NCBI GenBank assembly: GCA_000827265.1
Contig: KN834777.1
Location: 4,189 to 21,106, forward strand
DNA: 16,918 bases
Direction: 5' to 3'
Source: Collybiopsis luxurians FD-317 M1
Lineage: Eukaryota > Basidiomycota > Agaricomycetes > Agaricales > Omphalotaceae
The notes under the pieces are model-generated. The model was not told the origin of the DNA. It did no database searches and saw only the letters and a program-made list of their open reading frames with translations. Numbering within the stretch: position 1 is the first letter of the stretch; every line of letters begins with the position of its first letter. The position numbers were made by a program, and so were the translations under genes. Below are positions 8,670 to 16,918 of the stretch, one piece after another.

Positions 8670-10415
8670 CTAGGAATTGAACTATATCCAGGTGTTCCTG
8701 GACTGCCGCTGCTTGCAGTGCAGTGACATAATACCCCCCTTGGAAATTGACATCTGCATCATTTTCCATTAAGAATTTCACAGTATCTAGGTGCTTATAG
8801 TGAACCGCTGCTTGCAGCGCAGTGTTCTCAAATGTTTCTGTTTGTATATTGACATCTGCCCCATGTTCTATAAGCAACTTCACAATATCTAGACTCCTAA
8901 AGGCTGCAGCCTGTAGTGCAGTGCCATGCAGTTCTCCTGTTGCATTGACATCTACCCCTTTGCCAACAAGAATTGGACAACATCCAGTTTACCACTATAT
9001 GCCGCACATTGGAGTGACCTTTGACATTCCTCAGTTGAATCAACTTCAGAGTCAATGGTATTTTCGAGCAAGAATTTAACCAGGTCCAATTTTCCCTCTC
9101 CTGCAGCAGCTTCAGTTGCACTTGCATAAGATCTATTATACTTATTTTTTGTTGCTCCATATTTGACCAAAATTTTAGCACTATCCAAATGGCCAGATTT
9201 GGAGGCCTCATATAATGCATCAGAATACCAATCAAGTGCCATAGGAAATTTGGTTTTGTGCTCTTCTATTATCTCAATGAGCTTCATCAATGCTATTCCA
9301 TTGCCATCTGTGGCAGCCTTCAACAGAAAATTTTCCATCATTTCCTCATCAAATCCTGGAAAGAAAATATGATTTGGGAATTGAATCCACTTGGAAATGG
9401 TAGAAGGCCAGATTTTGGCATCATAGCTGTTAGGATCCTTGATTTGTGCTAGCACATTGCAAATTGTTTGAGACAGCATGGTGATATGCTCAGACTCGAG
9501 CTTGGATTTCAGTGCATGGAGTAAGTGTTGATGATGGTCAGAGTTCCAACTACTACCTTGAGCTTTTTCAGTCAAGAATCTAGTAAAAATCCCATGCAGG
9601 CCATGAGAAACTATCTCTTGAATGGATGAATTTGACTGTAAAGTACACAGCCAAGCAACTATATCAATGGCCATCATATCAAGTCTTGTAATCCATCTAT
9701 TACTACTTTCCAATCTAAGCATTTTATGCTCAGCATCTTTCAAAGATCCCAGAAGAGTGTCTGAATTAAAAAACAACCTTTTCAATGCCTTGTATGGATG
9801 CAATATATAATTTACTGGTTTGAAAAGCAGTGGTATCCTGTAAGGGCATTCCAACCAAATTGGTGTCAGGAAAATGCTCCCTAAGTACATTGAAAATGCA
9901 AGGATTGTAACTGTGACTACAATCCAACAGAGTGACTGGTGCAGCTCAGATACATATAATGAAAGGCCAATGAAGAAAAGTGCTAAAGATGCATGGAGAA
10001 TAAGAGGTAAGATTCCAATAATCTCTGGAACCTTCCATTTCTCAAGTCCTGAAAATCTAAACTGCCTAATAACTGCTCTTTCTTTGGCATTTCCAGATGA
10101 TATGGAACTATAAGCTTGAAGCCACTGCTTCATGAGTACAGATAGAAGTGCAGTGGCAAGTGACAAAGAGAGACTTGCGAAGAATAAACCATTTATCCAC
10201 AGGTCATTTTTGTTTGGAACGACATTGCTTAGATCAACTGATGAAGGTGGGATAGCCTTAATCTCAGTTACATTTCCTGCTGCTCTGAGCAACTTGACCT
10301 GCTCTAACAGCACCATGGCAGTGATTTGAGAGTAGTCAGGCTGTAAAGAATCTACAGTAGCAACAACAAATGTGGTCACAACTGCAGAGAAAAGTTCAGC
10401 CTGTGCAAGAAGTTA

Positions 10416-12201
10416 GGCACTGGAAAAATCCATAACCTAAATATTTAACAATGAGATCATACAAAAGAGAAGGAAAAAAACAAAAAAACTACATACTTGA
10501 ACAAGCATTTGTGAGTTGAATCTTGGCTCAGCAATGTTCCTAATTTGGGATAACAGATGTCTGAAATTGGGCCATGATGGTTTGTATCCTTCCCATCCAT
10601 ATAAGAATAAAGGACTGGAACCCAAGACATAAGTTTAGAATTAAATACACAAGTTGTCAAAAGATTTGCAGAGCAAAAGTAGGTATGATCTCCATCTGTG
10701 ATACATCCATGGCAAGAGCACTCAGGGTCATCAGCTTTGAAGTCCTCAAACCAAAGATCAACTGACTCCTCCAGCATCTTTCTCATAACAGAGGTTTGAA
10801 GTACCAGAATGACAATGGATCCATGAAGTTGAGAGTCAATAATGAAAGATTCCTTTAGCTTAAGCTCAAGCTCTTTCCAGCTATGTAGTGCACTAGAGGA
10901 GCTTTTGGAAGGGGATGCTGGAACAATGCCTAGCTCAGCTTTAGCCAAATTTACATGGTACCTGGCAGATCTGCCACCAGCTAATTTTGGCACAATGTCA
11001 GGAAGGGGAACTGAGCCTACCCCTGTGTCACCAGATCTTAGTTGATGTGGAGTTGCATTTTGGTTGCAAAAAACCTGCTCTCTAATCTGAGACTGCTCTT
11101 GCTCTGTGAGAGCACCACCAGGAGGCCGGGAATGATCATGACTGCCTATATGGTCCCACATTAAAAACACCTCCCCATCTCAAGCTACCTGTGAGTAATA
11201 TGATACTGCAGTGCATGAGATGTGTTGCAGTATTCCAGGACAGTGAGGAATTGTGCATCCAACTCCTTTCTGATACTGAAGAGCCTTGGCTTTTGGCTGT
11301 ACTAATCTTTCACAAACAGAACACTTTAAAACACCTAAACATTTCTGCTTCTCACCAGTAGAACCTTTGAAAGCAGCACTACCAACAGAAACCCAAACCC
11401 ATTTGTTCTGCTTGAATGTTCTTTCATGAGGATCTCCTTTCTGCAATTCCCTGTGCTGATCACCATTTGGCCAGTCAAGAGAATCATCATTTGTAGCTGA
11501 AAAATCAGCCATTAAGATATCCATATTCTAATAGGCTAGGAGGTTTACTTACTTTGGTCACCCTGCATGGTTACATTTGCTGCTGGGGTCTGAGAGTAAA
11601 ATGGGTGAGAAGAGCCTGGCACTTGGAAGGGCTCATTTATTATCTGAGCTGAGTTGGCATGAATAGCACTGGAAGGATCACTCAGTCCCATTTGAAGGCC
11701 TGCTCATAAAGGGATAGTAAGGCATAGGACTAAAACTGGTAGTAACACCTAGAGGAACAGTATATGGGACTGCATATTGAGGAGCATAACCTGGGATTCC
11801 TAATGTTTGGGCCCCATGGAGTTGAGTTTGATTAGTCTGAAGAAGCTGAGCCTGAGTATGAGGAGCAGCAAGTGGGATTGGATATTGATGATGGAAAGCA
11901 GGCTGCTGCATATGGGACTGAGGCCCAGAAGCTGAACCACCTTAGTTTTTACCAAATTTGACTTGCCAAATTACCTACCTGAGAGAACTGGATAGCCAGA
12001 CCATGGAAACTGAAGTGGGATTCCAGCTGGGACAGCATATCCAATGCTACTTGGCATATGAGAGTAAGGATTAGGCATTGACTGAGTACTATCCACTGGA
12101 ACTGCAACATTCTGGTGGTTATCATTCTGTTTCTGCCAATGAAAAAAGCTAAGAAGCCAATTTAGCATCTTTGAATGCAAGAGGGAGAAAAGAAAGACCA
12201 T
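10416..12201 (-). pseudogene. MULE transposase, N-terminal half, with GCM/WRKY-like zinc finger
   Basis: Reconstructed exons: 12201-11979, 11931-11749, 11699-11553, 11496 to about 10497, and 10436-10416. Introns are 47, 49, 56 and 60 bp, and phases agree at each junction. The N-terminus is Pro/Gln-rich (YPIPLAAPHTQAQLLQ). Next comes KCLGVLKCSVCERL...GCTIPHCPG..QHISC and a terminal H-x-H (GSHDHSRPPG), matching the GCM/WRKY treble-clef finger known from MULE transposases. CITDGDHTYF and WVPVLYSYMDGKDT fit the region of the first catalytic Asp, and VMDFSSA (10436-10416) the second. Breaks are an in-frame TGA at 11180-11182 inside the finger, a 1-bp deletion near 10569-10580 (CATCATGGCCC), and TAA at 10413-10415. 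The catalytic Glu is absent, so it cannot transpose. The start at 12201 is uncertain; an acceptor at about 12135 is an alternative. Confidence 0.75.
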
Positions 12202-12439
12202 AAGATTGTTGCATTTATATTCTATTTAGCTTTCAGATGCCCGCCACAATATGGCATTAGAATTCAAGCTCAGAAACATTTTCAGACCATGGCAGCAATA
12301 CACATGATGTGGTACCGCTTTTTGACCACTTTTCCCAACATTGTTCACATGGGAATGATGAACAATGAGCTCGAAGATACTTAGATTGATTGTTTAGCCC
12401 CAATGTCTCTCAAAGTAAACGCAAGTAAAAAAGTAAATT
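12202..12439. other. subterminal region of the MULE fragment
   Basis: Between the transposase start and the terminal repeats lies AT-rich DNA with a plus-strand open frame (12175-12384, protein-like stretch HMMWYRFLTTFPNIVHMGMM) that matches nothing I know. It overlaps the transposase start on the opposite strand and is probably chance or a relic. Confidence 0.3.
12213..12219 (-). promoter_or_regulatory. possible TATA box of the transposase gene
   Basis: TATAAAT on the minus strand, 12-18 bp before the ATG at 12201 and about 45 bp before the next in-frame ATG at 12168. The short distance favours 12168 as the true start if this is a real TATA box. Confidence 0.25.
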
Positions 12440-12500
12440 AAGTTACTTAAGTTACTTTTGTATGGCAAAGTTAGTGGAGTTTCAAATTTTCAAGTTACTT
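12440..12500 (+). repeat. AAGTTACTT repeats at the MULE end
   Basis: Three exact copies of the 9-mer occur at 12440-12448, 12449-12457 and 12492-12500. Related AAGTAAA words lie at 12423-12437, and 12432-12449 forms an imperfect palindrome. Short repeated motifs near an end are typical transposase-binding arrays of DNA transposons. Confidence 0.55.
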
Positions 12501-12511
12501 TGTCAACACCC

Positions 12512-12960
12512 ATTTTGTGAACATGTATCCTTTAGCAATTGGTTCTCTGTGAAGTCTCTACATGTTTCTGGGTTGTACCAGACTTGAACCTGAAGTTCAA
12601 ACCTAACTTGTCATTCATTTACTGCAGGCTTATAGAGGCAGTCTCTGCTAAATAGCACAGCAAGGAAGTCTCAACAGAAAATTGTTCAGGTTAGTGTCTA
12701 AGAGTCTCATGATTCATATCAGAAAGACTGGATCATGAATCAGTTTCTTTGCTCAATAGAAATTACTGCATAAATTTTTCCTTTATTCAAGTTAAATATG
12801 TTACACAGAATCAAGACATATATTAGAAGTAATTGCATGGTACATATGATCTGCATAAACCAAGGTAATTGAGTACTGTAAAGCAAAATAATGCAGGACA
12901 TGAGATGGAAGAGTGGGAGCTGCTGTAAGACAATTACAGCCCACAGATTCAGAATTAGTC
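12512..12960 (-). repeat. 3' flank of copy 3, duplicated at 7764-8197
   Basis: Downstream sequence of copy 3, alignable with that of copy 2. It lies directly against the putative MULE end on its left. Confidence 0.8.
12782..12787 (-). terminator. putative polyadenylation signal of copy 3
   Basis: AATAAA on the minus strand about 175 bp past the stop codon, conserved in position in the copy 2 flank. Confidence 0.35.
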
Positions 12961-15414
12961 TCAAGCTCCATGATCCCTTAAGTACTGTGCAATATTCTTA
13001 TTCCTGTAGGCAAGTGCTGTTTTCAATGCTGTTCCATGTGGCCCTCCTTGGATATTGACATCTGCACCATTTTCTACTAGGAATTTTACAATATCCAGGC
13101 TTTGCATAGCAGCTGCTTGAAGTGCTGTTCCATAATACCCTCCTTGTATATTGACATTTGCACCATTTTCTACTAGGAATTGAACCATATCCAGATGTCC
13201 GAAGAGTGCTGCTGCTTGCAGTGCAGTGGCATAATACCCCCCTAGGAGATTGACATCTGCATTATTTTCCACTAAGAATTTCACAGTATCCAGGTGCCCA
13301 TATTCAGCCGCTGCTTGCAGTGCAGTGCCATCATTTCCTGCCTGTTTATTGACATCCACCCCATGTGCTACAAGCAACTTCACAATATCTAGACTCCTAC
13401 AGGCTGCAGCCTGTAGTGCAGTGCCAAGTGGGTCTCCTGTTGCATTGACATCTACCCCTTTGGTCAACAAGAATTGGACAACATCCAGTTTACCGCTATA
13501 TGCTGCCTGTTGGAGTGACCTTTGACATTCCTCAGTTGAATCAACCTCAGAGCCAATGGGATTTTCAAGCAAGTATTTAACCAGGTCCACTTTTCCCTCT
13601 CGTGCAGCTGCCTCAGTTGCACTTTCACAAAATCTGTCATTATACTTCTTTTTTGTTGCTCCATATTTGACCAAAATTTTAGCACTATCCAAATGGCCAG
13701 ATTTGGAGGCCCCATATAGTGCATCAGAATACCAATCAAGTGGCTTGGGGAATTTAGACTTGTGTTCTTCCATTATCTCAATGACCTTTCTTAATGCTAT
13801 TTCATTGCCATCCGTGGCAGCTTTCAGTAGAGGGTTTTTCATCATCTCCTTATTAAATTTTGGTACAGGTGTATGATCTGAGAGGTGGATCCACTTGTAA
13901 ATGATAGAAAGCCAGATCTTGGCATCATAGCTGTTATGATCCTTGATTTGTGCTAGAGCATTGCAAATTGTTCGAGACAGGATGGTGATATGCTCTGATT
14001 TAAGTTTACATTTCAGCTCATAGAGCAAATTGTTATTGTAAAAAAAATTTTGAGAATTATTTTCAGTCAAGAATCCAGTAAAAATCCCATGTAGAGCCTG
14101 AGAAACAATCTCTTGAATGGATGAATTGGACTGTAAAGTACACAACCAAGCAATAACATCAATTGATGTCACATCAAGTCTTGTAATCCTTCTATTACTT
14201 CCAAATGTAAGCATTCTATGCTCAGCATCCTTCAAAGATCTGGGAAGAGCATCTGAATCAAAAAATAACCTTTTCAATGCCTTGTATGGATGCATTATGT
14301 AATTTACTGGTTTGAAAAGCAGTGGTATCCTGTAAGGGCATTCCAACCAAATTGGTGCCAGGAAAATGCTCCCCAAGTACATTGAAAATGCAAAGATTGT
14401 AACTGTGACTACAATCCAGCATAGTGGCTTGTGAAGTTCAGCTACATATAATGACAGCCCAACAAAGAAAATTGCTAAAGATGCATGGAGAATAAGAGGT
14501 AAGATTCCAATGATCTCTGGAACCTTCCATTTCTCAAGTCCTGAAAATCTAAACTGCCTAATAACTGCTCTTTCTTTGGCATTTCCAGATGAAATGGAAC
14601 TATAAGCTTGAAGCCATTGCTTCACCAGTACAGATAAAAGAGCAGTGGCAAGTGACAAAGAGAGACTCCCAAAGAATAAACCATTTATCCACAGGTCATT
14701 TTTGCTTGGAGAGGCATTGTTCAGATCAACTGAAGAAGATGGGATAGCCTTAATCTCAGTTACATTTCCTGCTGCTCTGAGCAACTTGACCTGCTCCAAA
14801 AGCAATGCAGCAGTGATATGACCATAGTCAGGCTGTAGAGAATCCACAGTGGCAACAACAAATGTGGTTACAACTGCGGAAAAAGTGCAGCCTGTACATT
14901 TTACAGAAGGCTATTTAGACTATGATGTAGATTTGTTAATGCTCACTGAACACTTACGAATATGAGGAGAGAGTCAATAGTATCTTTGAACCCTCTCAAC
15001 ATGTCGTCGTGATAGCTTTCAGCCTCATCCAGATAAACCTTCCAGACCCGGGCATTTTCCTTGAATTCATCACCCAAAGGATCTAGAGGATATTGTTCTG
15101 TGTAGTTGTATGTCCGAGCTCCTGCATCCAATCAGTCAAATGGCTAGCAATCACTAGGGAATCATGCTATACTTACCGGTATATGATGATTGAGCTGGAG
15201 GAATACCAAAGAAGTGAGCTCCCTTGTTCTTCTTCTTGTGCCCTGGCGAGGATGCTGAACCGTCTTTTGGAATGGTATAATCGTGTGAAGTGTGCTCGGC
15301 GACGGGGCCATGAGTAGTGCCCATATGACCATCTTCCATTTCCACAGTGACATGTTTTTCTTGCAGTGCTTCATCTGCACTGGCATTCGCAAGGGACTGC
15401 TCCTTGTTCGACAT
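12961..15414 (-). CDS. DUF6535-ankyrin family membrane protein, copy 3 (full length, 1-bp frameshift at exon 3 start)
   Basis: Exons are 15414-15177, 15121-14958 and 14891-12961, with introns of 55 and 66 bp matching copy 1 in place and phase. Exon 1 is a polar N-terminus. Exons 2-3 carry DUF6535 with four predicted membrane segments (LFF-LSLSLATALLSVLVKQW, GILPLILHASLAIFFVGL and WIVVTVTIFAFSMYLG are the last three). A linker follows, then about nine ankyrin-type repeats. The last five are canonical (GTALQAAAEYGHLDTVKFLV type with D/N-VN-QGG turns) and end at YLRDHGA and TGA. Exon 3 from 14871 down is open for over 630 codons. At 14871-14890 one base is missing relative to copies 1 and 2, so normal splicing throws the frame. 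An upstream TAG acceptor (14911) would restore it and change about seven residues of the first membrane helix. The molecular function is unknown. Ankyrin arrays bind proteins, and the domain order suggests a membrane-anchored recognition protein, which is inference. Confidence 0.88.
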
Positions 15415-15469
15415 AGTGATGCAATAGTTGGGATAGGGAAAAGATTGAAAGGTTAGACGTTCCCCGGAA

Positions 15470-15478
15470 CTTTATATG
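15470..15478 (-). promoter_or_regulatory. putative TATA box of copy 3
   Basis: CATATAAAG on the minus strand, 56-64 bp upstream of the start codon, matching copy 1 exactly in sequence and spacing. Copy 2 has lost this region. Confidence 0.5.
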
Positions 15479-16559
15479 CTACATACATTTGCCTCGTCAA
15501 TTCCCGCTGTCATTGTACTCCACCCTCCACATTGCTGTCAAAAATTATTCTATTGACACATATTTCTCACGTCTACTTATCCTTAGTGCCGCGGTTCCCT
15601 GCTCGCTCCCTGCTCAATATCTACGTCCACCCCGTCATCTCACCCCTTACTAGCTACCACATACTCAGTAACAAAACGGTGCTCAGAACGGATCTGCTTG
15701 CTTACTCCTCCTTCATTATTAACTCCCCATAATCGAGGCGTAGCCTTAATTTGCCAATCAAAACTTTGGAACGGGGGCCGATAACTGCTGGACTGGGCGC
15801 GATGGGCTCGGTAAGGAGCGTAACGGTGAGGAGAAAGGTGATGGAAGGCCAGTGGAGTGAAATTCGGCAAGAAGGTCGTGGTCATGTAAATCCATCTCGC
15901 CTACTGATCAATTTGTTCCGAGTAATGGCGGAATGTTCACAAGGTATGACGTAGAGTTAAATAAGTTGTCGCCTTGGAAGGTGTCTATTATCTAAGCAGC
16001 ATGCAGGGCTGAATTTACAAAAACAGGAGCAGCGGACGTTGGGGCTGCATAGCATTAGCCTATTTTAGCAACAATACCGGAGGGATAATCGGCTCCGTTC
16101 CAGCTGGGACCTATAACAGTCGGGGCATTTTCTGGAGCCGGAATTAGTGGGTTTAGGAACATTCGGCAAACCACAGCTATGTGTTCTTTACGTGTTCAAG
16201 ACGGATGTTGAATTGACATTGGAGTGTCCTGACATCTGGGAAAGAGATCAGTCCCGAATACGGCAGACGCAGTACTGGTGTCGGCCCCAATCCTGACTCA
16301 ATTCGGACTCCACTTCTCATAGTATGTTACAGAATCATGGCCACTCGCACATAAGCATATACACTCATTCTAAAAGAAAAACAGCCATACTGGCTTATTT
16401 CACAGACGTCGAACCCATCTACCCTCAGTGGATTGAAGTGCGAGCTCCTATGTACCACATATGTCAACCTTATCTTTAGCATCACTTATCACTACGCAGA
16501 ACCCAAAAAATGACGTGCGAAAAATGATGCGTAAAATATATAGGAAAAAGTATGACTTT
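15479..16559. other. intergenic region right of copy 3
   Basis: The first roughly 110 bp resemble the copy 1 upstream region and are likely promoter. A CCAATCAAA motif lies at 15756-15764, and beyond it I find only short, protein-unlike open frames on both strands. No gene or RNA is recognised. Confidence 0.45.
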
Positions 16560-16755
16560 TTCGACATATTTTTCGGACCCAATTTCGCTCGACAAAGGAA
16601 AGGAAATTGAATTCCTATTGCGGTGTAAATCCCGCCTGAAAACAATGTGCTTTTACGCACGTAAAAGAAGCCCTTTTATGCGCGTAAAAGCATATCTTTT
16701 ACGGCTGAAAAAGAAATTGGGACCTTATCGGGACTTCAGGTCCCGATAAGTGGGT
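16560..16755. repeat. hairpin cluster, possible miniature transposon
   Basis: Four nested or adjacent inverted repeats are seen. GGACCCAATTTC (about 16573-16584) pairs with GAAATTGGGACC (about 16713-16724), one mismatch. CTTTTACG-CA-CGTAAAAG (16650-16667) is a perfect palindrome. CTTTTATGCGCGTAAAAG (16673-16690) has one mismatch. CTTATCGGGAC (16724-16734) pairs perfectly with GTCCCGATAAG (16740-16750) over a 5-nt loop. This density fits a fold-back miniature element; no target-site duplication was identified. Confidence 0.5.
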
Positions 16756-16918
16756 CATTGTCGGGGCCAACTTCCATTCTTGTTGGGTATTTTCCCCATT
16801 ATGCGGTAAGTTTCCGGTAAGTTGTAAGAAAAGATAATGCCATGGTGATGGCGGGAGGCGCAGGAAAGTAGCTACATGATGAATACATATGTAATCAAAG
16901 GATAACGCAAAAAAATAA
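16756..16918. other. right window edge
   Basis: Short spacer with repeated GGTAAGTT words (16804-16824); nothing else seen. Confidence 0.3.

Larger units (their letters stand above)
8198..10400 (-). pseudogene. DUF6535-ankyrin family gene, copy 2 (5'-truncated, frameshifted, interrupted)
   Basis: The sequence matches exon 3 of copies 1 and 3 from the AELFSAVVTTF block at 10400 onward. It includes the membrane segments, a linker and the ankyrin array. An open frame of about 475 codons (10379-8952) ends inside the first canonical repeat because one base is missing at 8961-8965 (TTTGCCAAC here, TTTGGTCAAC in copy 3). Repeats continue in the next frame (KLLIEHGADVNIQ, VQFLVEN). They are then cut by a 245-bp insertion at 8416-8660 and resume as GANVNIQGG...YLKDHGARD to a TAA at 8198-8200. 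Exons 1 and 2 are absent; a transposase fragment sits there instead. The protein cannot be complete, but the DUF6535 part stays open and could still be translated if transcribed from upstream. Confidence 0.9.
10401..12511 (-). mobile_element. truncated Mutator-like (MULE) DNA transposon
   Basis: The segment lies between copy 2 exon 3 and the 3' flank of copy 3. Its right edge is an AAGTTACTT-rich end reading inward from GGGTGTTGACAAAG. Its left edge stops in the middle of the transposase catalytic core. The second terminal repeat and the C-terminal part of the transposase are missing, so it is a 5' fragment (in transposase orientation). The right edge, about 12511, is also where sequence similarity between the two DUF6535 3' flanks begins, which supports it as a true element end. 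Confidence 0.7.

Noticed and set aside
10437..10625. Minus-strand 62-codon frame treated as a separate small gene
   Set aside because: It is the continuation of the transposase after a 1-bp deletion (PNFRHLLSQI follows WVPVLYSYMDGKDT), not an independent protein.
12175..12384. Plus-strand 69-codon frame with a protein-like stretch
   Set aside because: It overlaps the transposase start, matches no family and lies in a transposon subterminal region; evidence is too weak for a gene call.
12740..12964. Minus-strand 74-codon hydrophobic frame after copy 3
   Set aside because: It lies in the AT-rich 3' flank, and the equivalent frame is not kept in the copy 2 flank.
13003..13430. Regular spacing of similar about 100-bp units, suggestive of a satellite or CRISPR-like array
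   Set aside because: The units are ankyrin-repeat codons in one open frame, with diverged spacing and no constant repeat.
13250..13876. Plus-strand frames with repeated SAAACSAVP-type motifs
   Set aside because: These are the mirror of the ankyrin repeats read on the wrong strand.

Overview
The window looks like nuclear DNA of a basidiomycete fungus, most likely an Agaricomycete. Three things point there. The genes are cut by very short introns (about 47-66 bp, GTAAGT-type donors, YAG acceptors). The main family is the multi-pass membrane domain DUF6535 joined to ankyrin repeats, which I know only from Basidiomycota. The remaining sequence is crowded with broken genes and short transposon remnants. 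There are no bacterial-type operons, rRNA genes, convincing tRNA genes or CRISPR arrays. All calls come from reading the sequence by eye; no database search was possible.

Three minus-strand paralogues of one DUF6535-ankyrin gene are present. Copy 1 (1-1252) is open in every exon but runs off the left edge before its ankyrin part. Copy 3 (12961-15414) is the only full-length copy, with three exons and about nine ankyrin-type repeats. It carries a 1-bp deletion at the start of exon 3 that breaks the frame with normal splicing. Copy 2 (8198-10400) is a pseudogene. It lacks exons 1-2, has a 1-bp frameshift, and is interrupted by a 245-bp insertion flanked by a 9-bp target-site duplication.

In place of copy 2's missing 5' half lies a truncated Mutator-like (MULE) transposase gene (10401-12511, same strand). 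It has a Pro/Gln-rich N-terminus, a GCM/WRKY-like zinc finger, and a DDE-core region with candidate first and second catalytic aspartates. The MULE reading frame stops and DUF6535 exon 3 begins within about 15 bp of each other, next to the exon 3 splice acceptor. The outer MULE end (about 12511) coincides with the point where the duplicated 3' flanks of copies 2 and 3 start to match.

The left half (2.2-7.6 kb) holds plus-strand relics. These are a phosducin/thioredoxin-like fragment (about 2520-2887), a low-complexity Ser/Pro-rich reading frame (about 3500-4173), a roughly 980-bp element with 52-bp terminal inverted repeats (4907-5886), and a clear SEC14/CRAL-TRIO lipid-transfer pseudogene (6299-7547) whose 5' end is tandemly duplicated. 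The right end (15.5-16.9 kb) has no recognisable gene but contains a cluster of perfect and near-perfect hairpins (16560-16750).

Overall this is a tandem accessory gene family in a decaying, transposon-rich neighbourhood. Nothing here shows the genes acting together in a pathway. The interesting biology is gene-family birth and death and a transposase-membrane-ankyrin gene fusion.
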